Positions 45,848 through 64,000 of a stretch of 64,000 nt of DNA are shown here, piece after piece. Location of the stretch: contig JAZGUH010000073.1 of assembly GCA_037893225.1 (NCBI GenBank), forward strand, positions 1 to 64,000, read 5' to 3'. Made by a program: the position numbers and the translations under genes. The notes beneath the pieces are model-generated. The model made no database searches, had not been told where the DNA came from, and saw only the letters and a list, made by a program, of their open reading frames with translations. Numbering within the stretch: position 1 is the first letter of the stretch; every line of letters starts with the position of its first letter. Origin of the DNA: Hippasteria phrygiana (lineage: Eukaryota > Echinodermata > Asteroidea > Valvatida > Goniasteridae).

Positions 45848-46349
45848 CATTGAGCCGGTCATGCTATTTAGCGTCAACAAGCGTCAACAAACCTGATCAG
45901 CATCAACAAGCTCAAAATGCACATTTAAGCTTCACAAATGCTATAAGCCTACTTTAGTACTTGTATTCAACAAACTCTGGCATCTCGTAGACTTATTATG
46001 TAAGAAATTGGGCGAATTCTCGTTCACAATCCCATATAAAAACGGAATTTTATGACGACAAAATTACGATGAATGGGCGCCACCATCTTTGTTTTCTCTT
46101 TTGCGCATGCGCGATTGCACCATGTCCCAGAAAAACAAGATGGCTGCCGGGAAAAAGCACCGTTGATGTCGTACTTTTTCGCTTAAAAATCACACATTAT
46201 AAGATACTTTTAAATACTAATGATACTTTTAAATAATCATAGGAGCCCACTAAACACGCTAAATATTGTAAATAACATGTTTAAGCTTAACAGTGCTTTT
46301 ATAAGTTGTTGACGCTTTGTTGACTCTAATTAGCATGACCCCATTGAGC
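45848..46349. mobile_element. 486-bp MITE with perfect 8-bp duplication
   Basis: CATTGAGC at 45,848-45,855 and 46,342-46,349. Termini CGGTCATGCTATTTAGCGTC and, inverted, GGGTCATGCTAATTAGAGTC, followed on both sides by repeated GTCAACAA motifs. The 8-bp duplication fits hAT. No coding capacity. Confidence 0.8.
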
Positions 46350-46748
46350 AGTCATGAGTCTGTTCGTCCCAAACACAATCATCAGGGGTGCGTTTTGGTG
46401 GTCACAAACAGCCAGAACAAGGCAAAATAAGTTGTTGCCGTTGAATTTAATAAACATCCCATCCCATGCAAGAGTTGATACGACAGAAGAGTACGAAAAA
46501 AAAAAATTTTCGTCAGTGAGCGACATGGACCAATGGGGGAAATTCGCAATTGCCGTGATTTTCACCACGGTGGTGATCCGGAACTGTCTTAAACTTGCAT
46601 GAAAATCTTTCGACGAAAACGGCAAGTCAGTAAATTCAATTGCCAAAATATTTTAATCTGTGACATATGAGATTATTTTCTATCCAGAAATATTAGTAAA
46701 GTCAATAATAAACAATGAATGTTGACGACATGCCGGGGGAAACAAGAT
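46350..46748. other. Gene B intron sequence, possible MITE end
   Basis: GGGGTGCGTTTTGG at about 46,385 matches a terminus of the MITE at 62,388-62,579, but no partner end was found. Nothing else recognised. Confidence 0.35.
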
Positions 46749-47451
46749 TTACCGGTTGTAGTTTTTGTAGTCTTGGTATGGATAAAGAGCCTTGACGAGA
46801 CATACATGTGTAATAGCATGCCTCATTCCACTATAAATACAACTGTATAAAGCTTCTGTCTTTTGTGATATGCCGGCACATGCACGTGCCGGAACATGTA
46901 ATGGCGGAGTAGTGATTATGTTTACTAGACAGGCTGCACAGGCATGAGATTTTTCAGACTTGTCTGAAATCACTACAGGCTTTTGAATCTCAGAGAAAGA
47001 CATTGCAACTTCTAGGATTGAAAGTTTTTGGTTGGGTTTCTTTAACGGGTACCCGTAGGCCGTAGGGCTGTCCGAATATACCGAATATTTGAATACCTTT
47101 TTGCCTGTTCGAATATTCGAAAATATATACACGTACAGATACGACTCTGATGCTATTTTAATAGAAAAGTTACGGTGCTAAGCAGTGTCAAATGGCGCAT
47201 TTTTGTCAACTAACTTTTTATGACGGATGTTTATTATTCCCATCCGTAAATCCCTTTTCACTAAATTAACTTTTCACTGACAGGGCATGCAGCTGACGCG
47301 TGACAAACCTGATTGACGAGTATCGAAAATTCGGTTCAACTCAGTTTCAAATAGTCGAATACTAAATTATTCGAAAATAAACAGCCCTAGGTACACGTAT
47401 TTTTTTCAATCGGGTACCTGGTTCTTTTACTACCCGTAAATGCACACCCCT
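46749..47451. mobile_element. hAT-like element (TAGGGGTGTGCAT family), inverse copy with nested MITE
   Basis: Ends AAATGCACACCCCT at 47,451 and carries the family blocks CGGGTACCCG, TTTCTTTAACGGGTACCC, GGCACATGCACGTGCCGG and TACAACTGTATAAAGC. The opposite end, near 46,749, is truncated. It is interrupted at 47,063-47,389. Confidence 0.65.
47063..47389. mobile_element. hAT-like MITE (TAGGGCTGTCCGAATA family), nested
   Basis: Termini TAGGGCTGTCCGAATATACC and TTATTCGAAAATAAACAGCCCTA (inverse). Same family as 57,917-58,392. The GTACCCGT/GTACACGT flanks suggest a decayed 8-bp duplication. Confidence 0.7.
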
Positions 47452-47573
47452 GGTCGCTGTATATGCATCGGTCGCTGCGAGTCTGCACGCATCAAACTCG
47501 AAGCGACCGACATGCGTTTACCGCGACCGTCTATTGGGAAAGAGTTCCATATCCGGACATCACTTATTTTCCC

Positions 47574-48229
47574 TTAACCCTCGGAGCCACCAAGGGACTG
47601 TAACATGACAATTAATTTGTTTTTTTTCATTACTAAATTTTTTTTCGGCCAATAAGGGTGACACTCTATGTATTTCTCAATCAATGCTTCTAGTTTGAGG
47701 TTCTCTGGTCACCTTTAACCTGGGGATTCCCCATTGAGAGCAATAAATCTGCGAAGTACTGGCAGTGTGACTAAGCCATATGGAATTGTGTGCAAACTTG
47801 ATCCCTTTGTGTACAGCTACTCTTGCCACTGGCTATCAAGGTTGGCAATCTTTCACTGTTACTTTGACAGTTCCTTGGGTAAACCGCAGCTGCTTCCAAC
47901 CAATTGATGACCTGTAATGGCCTCAGGGGTTGCTGGTTGGCTGGCTATAGCTGTCTGGTTGTATGGCAGTGAGTTATACATGGTTTGGGGCCATGGATTC
48001 CGACCTTCACTTTTATTAGTAAAAAAAAGGGTGAACCAACATGTACATTTCCAGTGGGCTTGAATTAGTAATATGTGGGCCCAAGGACATCCATTCGACC
48101 TTTTCAAAGTATTAGACTTGTATTCTGTCCCCCAAACGAGGGTATATACGCGTAATACAAACGGACTGTCCAAAACAGTCCATAGGATCAACCGCGTGAT
48201 ATTTTTGACATGGTGGCTCCGAGGGTTAA
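47574..48229. mobile_element. piggyBac-like element, 648 bp, perfect 15-bp termini
   Basis: TTAA at 47,574-47,577 and 48,226-48,229. CCCTCGGAGCCACCA at 47,578-47,592 is perfectly inverted at 48,211-48,225. The internal minus-strand open frame at 47,859-48,191 (110 codons) has no recognisable transposase motif. Outside it, inverted copies of a GATGTCCGGATATGGAACTC-like motif lie at about 47,541-47,565 and 48,365-48,393. A third copy at about 30,890 lies in gene A intron. Confidence 0.8.
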
Positions 48230-48726
48230 TATAAATTAAAAACTACCAAAAAGTGTAAATCAGATGAAGAAACACGAATTTAGGAGGGAAAAATCTTTTA
48301 CTGATTCTTTGAAAATACTTTGACTTTTTCTGTCATGGCCCATAGACTTTGTGCACGAGGTATAAGTGATGTCTGGATATTGAACTCTTTCCGTCTATGG
48401 TACATCATGAAACAAACAAAAATGTATTTTTCGTGAAACACGAAGCACAGATTGTTCACCTTCTTTATAGTGCCTCACTGGTTGATCGCAAACTCATTCT
48501 TCGCAATTGACTCATCGCGCAAACCTATTTACTCAACTTTTGCCCTTGTTGGCAAATCATGCAAAACCTGTGCTGCACCTGCACAATTGCCCAGTGCTTG
48601 CACAATCGACCCATTCCTCCCTGTGATAGAATTCATACCACGTTTAAAGAAATATGAAATTCTTGTCGGGTTTTGTTGAAAAATCACTTAACCCAATGCA
48701 ATTTGTTTTTCTTCCCAGAAATCAAA

Positions 48727-60555
<11,829 letters not shown>

Positions 60556-61322
60556 AAAGTCCTTTAGGAAAGACACGACCGCCCAACTCACAGACTCGAA
60601 ACTAGATGTCCAACTCCAAAGCAAGATTTAACAGAAGGTACTTTAGGAGACAACACGTTGCATGTCCCAAACCCTCATGAACTCCCAGCCCTTCGCATAG
60701 ATACTTAATAGAGATTTCTTTCGGATGACAGTGGCTTTAACACCAAGTCTGAATCGAAAAGGTGATCATAAAACCCCACTTTATTTACAAAATGAACAAA
60801 ATACTTGGATTTAATGTAATGATTTGTGCAATTTTACTTCAGGATTGTGTTTTAATGTCCTCGCACATTTGTTCTTTCAGGCAGTCTTATAATTCCCCCA
60901 CATATGTTAAAAACTTTACAAAAAATGTTGAGGGATATTTAAATAATGTAATTTATTGCATTGGCCTTATAGAGGGACTTAGCAATGTGTTGAATTGTCC
61001 ATTGTAAGCAAATTGAGACATTGTTGGTTGTCTGGTAGAAAGACACTCGAGGGTGTTTGCACTTCACTGCATGCTAATGGACAGGAGGATTTAGAGAATG
61101 TGATTTTAACAATGAGGGTCCAAAATCGCATCCAGAGTCCAGAAGTCACAATAGACTCTTTGTCAGGGTGGGATAATATTTCACAGGCTTCAGATGTGAT
61201 TTTGAATAGAGTAAGATATGATTTTGGACCCTCATTGTTAAAATCACATCCGCTTAATCCTCGTGTCCAAGAGATTCACAGTGTGGTGGGCACTCCACAA
61301 CATAGGCAGAAATATGTTGGCC
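60556..61322 (+). other. Probable 3' UTR of HSC70 gene B
   Basis: Non-coding sequence from the stop to a candidate AATAAA. It has no similarity to the gene A 3' region. It contains the hairpin at 61,100-61,247. Confidence 0.4.
61100..61247. repeat. Inverted repeat (hairpin) in the gene B 3' UTR region
   Basis: GTGATTTTAACAATGAGGGT at 61,100, continuing to about 61,130, pairs with its inverse at about 61,218-61,246, roughly 29 bp with one mismatch. The loop is about 87 nt. It could be a small MITE or a structured RNA element. Confidence 0.7.
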
Positions 61323-61328
61323 AATAAA
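61323..61328 (+). terminator. Candidate poly(A) signal of HSC70 gene B
   Basis: AATAAA about 770 nt below the stop. Other weaker hexamers occur further down, so isoforms are possible. Confidence 0.35.
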
Positions 61329-62387
61329 TCAACTCTTGATTTGGTACTAACCAAAATACTGAAAGTTTGCCAAACTTTGAAAGGCCTTTTAGAAAATGTT
61401 ACGCATTAATGGTACTTGTATGAAAAACTATAAAGAGATTCTTTTACTTTCTAGGTGCAGAGACAAACTAGCACATTGTACCCATTTTTGTAGACACATT
61501 TAAATGAAGGTCAGCTCCTTGCTAACATTTTATTACACGATTTATATTATTATTATATTTGCTTTGCTTTGGAACCAATTGCCAAAAAATTTGCAGTGTT
61601 CTTGTGGCCGTAAATATCAGAAAATATTGATAGTTTACATCATAGTTATAATTGACAAAAAATTATACTAAACATCTAAACTGAAATTTGTCTGGATTAC
61701 ATTTTGTTCATGCATTGAATTTGAAATGATAGTAAGATGTGTTTTTTTTAGCAGTTGTGCACATAATGCTGTATCATTTTTTTTCTCAAAGGGGGCAATA
61801 GATTTGCTTTGAGGTACGATTGTCAGAATTTAAGGTTTTGATTAGAGAGAGATGTGCTGCATAGGGAATTAAATCCATGGCCCTGTAATGACAAAATATA
61901 TATGTGCAAATGCAGTTTCCATCAATTAAATTTTAATTAAGCACTTTGGATTTGTACCGTCATAATGTGTTGTTTTATATAGCATTTATGACCTTAGACA
62001 ACTGGTAATAGCTTCTCAATACTTGTCAGCTCAGAGAGTGCAGTTAATTGTTGGGTAACGGCAGTGTATATACCCATATGCCTATCTTATTTTGCATCAA
62101 AAATTTACTAAACGGTGAAGAGGGAGTTTGTTGATTGTATTAAAGTGAATTAGTTGTAACAGTGCTGTTGCAGTTGTACAAGAAGAATTAAAAGTACATT
62201 GTACATGTATACAAAATCTGAAATCCGAGTTTGATGAAGTCTGTTTCAGATTCATTTGAAATTGTTAGTAATATTTGTTTAATGATATTAAAGTTTTTGC
62301 CCTTCTTTTGGAAATCCTGTAAGATCCAACCTGAGGGAATTCCTGATTGATCTCGTTAATTTTGTGTAGCTGATCCTGCAATCAACA
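61329..62387. other. No gene seen
   Basis: AT-rich sequence downstream of gene B. No supported feature. Confidence 0.45.
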
Positions 62388-62579
62388 GGGGGTGCGTTTT
62401 GGCTGTCCTAAAGTCGTAACCAAAAATTGGTTCGGTTGTTTCTTGTCGGGGAATTTCTTTGGGAAATTTTAATAAGTAAGAATTATGCACTATAATGAAA
62501 TAATCAAATATCCAAAATGATTTACCAAAGAGAAACAACAGAACCAGATTTCGGTTATGACTGCCAAAACGCACTCCAG
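62388..62579. mobile_element. MITE with GGGGTGCGTTTTGGC termini
   Basis: GGGGTGCGTTTTGGCTGTCC near 62,389 is inverted, with small differences, at about 62,553-62,578 (GACTGCCAAAACGCACTCC). About 190 bp. A lone terminus of the same kind is at about 46,385. Confidence 0.65.
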
Positions 62580-63919
62580 GTCTATTGTTTTACTTTTTTG
62601 AGATTTTGCTGCAATTATCTGGGGCATGGAAAATTGTAAAGGTTAAGGTTTATGATTCCAATGTCGTACCCCCTCCATTTCGTTTTTTTCCATGCTGCTT
62701 ATTCTTCAGCTCCTTGGACCCCTGGTATCCTGACCTTGTTGAGCCTTGTAAAGTTATGCGATCGAGTCATTATTTGGGTTACAGTACTTTATATGGATAA
62801 GGAGAGAATGGATATTTTTATTCTGTGTGGCCGGCGTGCCACCCACAAATTCTAGATCTGCCTTGTATGGCGACTACATGTATTAAAACCCTCCTATGCA
62901 AACATACATTCCTGAGCCATGTTGTATGGGTCAAAATCAGTCAAGGAGATTGTTTACCCTCCTGCCATAGTACAAAACCACATGTAATCTGATCATGTCT
63001 GTGTAAAAGTATAGCAGGGGAGGTTTGTTCTTGACCATGGAGATTTACTATACCTCCATGTTCTTACCAAGGTGAATGGCATTACTCAGGGTTTTCTCCA
63101 GACTTTATGACTTTGATTTGAATATCCACTGGTTGAGGTCTGTGGACACAAATTTTAAACTGCATACTGAAATTTACCCTCGGAATCTTCCGGGGTAGGA
63201 GAGTTTTGTAGGCCCTATTCTCTGCGATAATCATTTTTGTTGAACAACACATGCGAAAAAAAGAGATCACAAAGATTTTTTGCTCTGTGGTCAACATGAC
63301 TGCAGTCACTGAACACAAGGTCTACTGGTCGAATCCCTTCCTCATTATAGTCCTTAAATGAACCCAACCAGAAAGAAAAAATTGTGTAGCTCAAAAACAA
63401 TCCTCCATATAAAAAATCGGCGCCTCCTCCCCCCCCCCCCACAGACAATTTCGCAAACGGAGAAAACAATACTATCATTAAGAAAATTACTGTGCCCCCC
63501 CCCCCCCCCCCCCCCCGGATGGAGATTTATATTGTTGCGTCACTAATTTAATTAAGCAAATCCTGCTTATAGTCTATGAAATGGGCGAGGGTTCCGTAAG
63601 CTGAAAATTAGCAGCGCTATGAAATTATGGGCCCAGCGTGGAGAGGACGCACACAGGGAGCGCCCTCTATAGTTAAGAATGACAATGTATTGGTCGGTTC
63701 CCTAAAGTTGTGACACTATTTGGCCTTGATGGTGCATACAACCCGTCTAGGAACACGCACCATATACAATCTCGAGAATATGCCGTTGTGAAGGTAAACT
63801 ATCGTTTCTCAGTTCAGCAGGGCAGCAATTTTTATTCTAGTATCTTAGATTTCAAGCTCAACATATCAAACAAACGGAAATTGGTGGTAATTCAACTCCT
63901 GCATACGGAAGCCGGATAT
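62580..63919. other. No gene seen; poly-C tracts
   Basis: C runs at about 63,431-63,440 and 63,495-63,516. A fragment near 63,600 (GTAAGCTGAAAATTAGCAGC ... ATGAAATTATGGGCCC) resembles the MITE family at 16,201. No coding region supported. Confidence 0.4.
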
Positions 63920-63972
63920 AGTGCCACCATGGAGGAAGGAATATAGAATATTCCTTCCTCCATGGTGCCACT
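63920..63972. repeat. Near-perfect 25-bp palindrome
   Basis: AGTGCCACCATGGAGGAAGG... at 63,920-63,944 is inverted at about 63,948-63,972 with one mismatch and a 3-nt loop. It may be the tip of a larger inverted repeat; the window ends 28 bp later. Confidence 0.75.
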
Positions 63973-64000
63973 GAAAAAGGATGGATAATTTTTTGCAAAC

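Noticed and set aside
47859..48191. 110-codon minus frame inside the piggyBac-like element as a transposase
   Set aside because: Too short and lacking any recognisable DDD catalytic motif or zinc-binding end; probably chance.

Overview
This window is animal nuclear DNA: AT-rich, intron-bearing, dense in small DNA transposons and without operons. It is anchored by two complete, multi-exon cytosolic HSP70-family genes (HSC70/HSPA8 type). The CR1/L2-like and I-clade LINE remains, the tRNA-derived SINE heads, the many MITEs and the foldback elements with tandem-repeat arms suggest a marine invertebrate deuterostome, most likely an echinoderm. That assignment is inference and has not been searched.

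Layout. 1-13,843 is gene-poor, with MITEs, a 4-kb foldback element (7,460-11,480) and a three-copy tandem repeat near 12.1 kb. Gene A (minus strand) has nine coding exons between 25,813 (ATG) and 14,222 (stop), 668 codons. A probable non-coding first exon ends at a splice donor at 31,312, and its promoter lies near 31.43-31.56 kb. The 10.5 kb between the two promoters holds a broken I-clade LINE (about 33.4-39.2 kb), a foldback element whose arms are 12-bp tandem repeats (39,332-41,543) and a TA-rich minisatellite. Gene B (plus strand) has its inferred promoter at 42.11-42.29 kb, a probable non-coding first exon ending at 42,408, and nine coding exons from 48,727 to 60,555, 660 codons. The rest, to 64,000, is 3' UTR and repeat sequence.

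The two HSC70 genes are head to head with identical exon lengths (202, 206, 153, 278, 278, 239, 163, 233 nt). Only the last exon differs, because A has eight GGMP repeats and B has six. Their proteins carry all HSP70 signatures and end in EEVD. About 60 bp of promoter is conserved between them: a CCAAT box, an E-box CACGTG and a heat shock element in the same order, with the same 8-nt spacing between the last two. Some exons are almost identical in DNA (exon 3 differs at one base of 153) while others differ at about a fifth of positions. One near-identical tract crosses an exon-intron border, which points to gene conversion between the inverted copies.

The introns are a catalogue of small transposons: hAT-like with 8-bp duplications, piggyBac-like at TTAA, and elements with 9-bp duplications, several nested. 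One MITE in gene B begins 7 bp inside intron 6, and its target duplication appears to include the splice donor.
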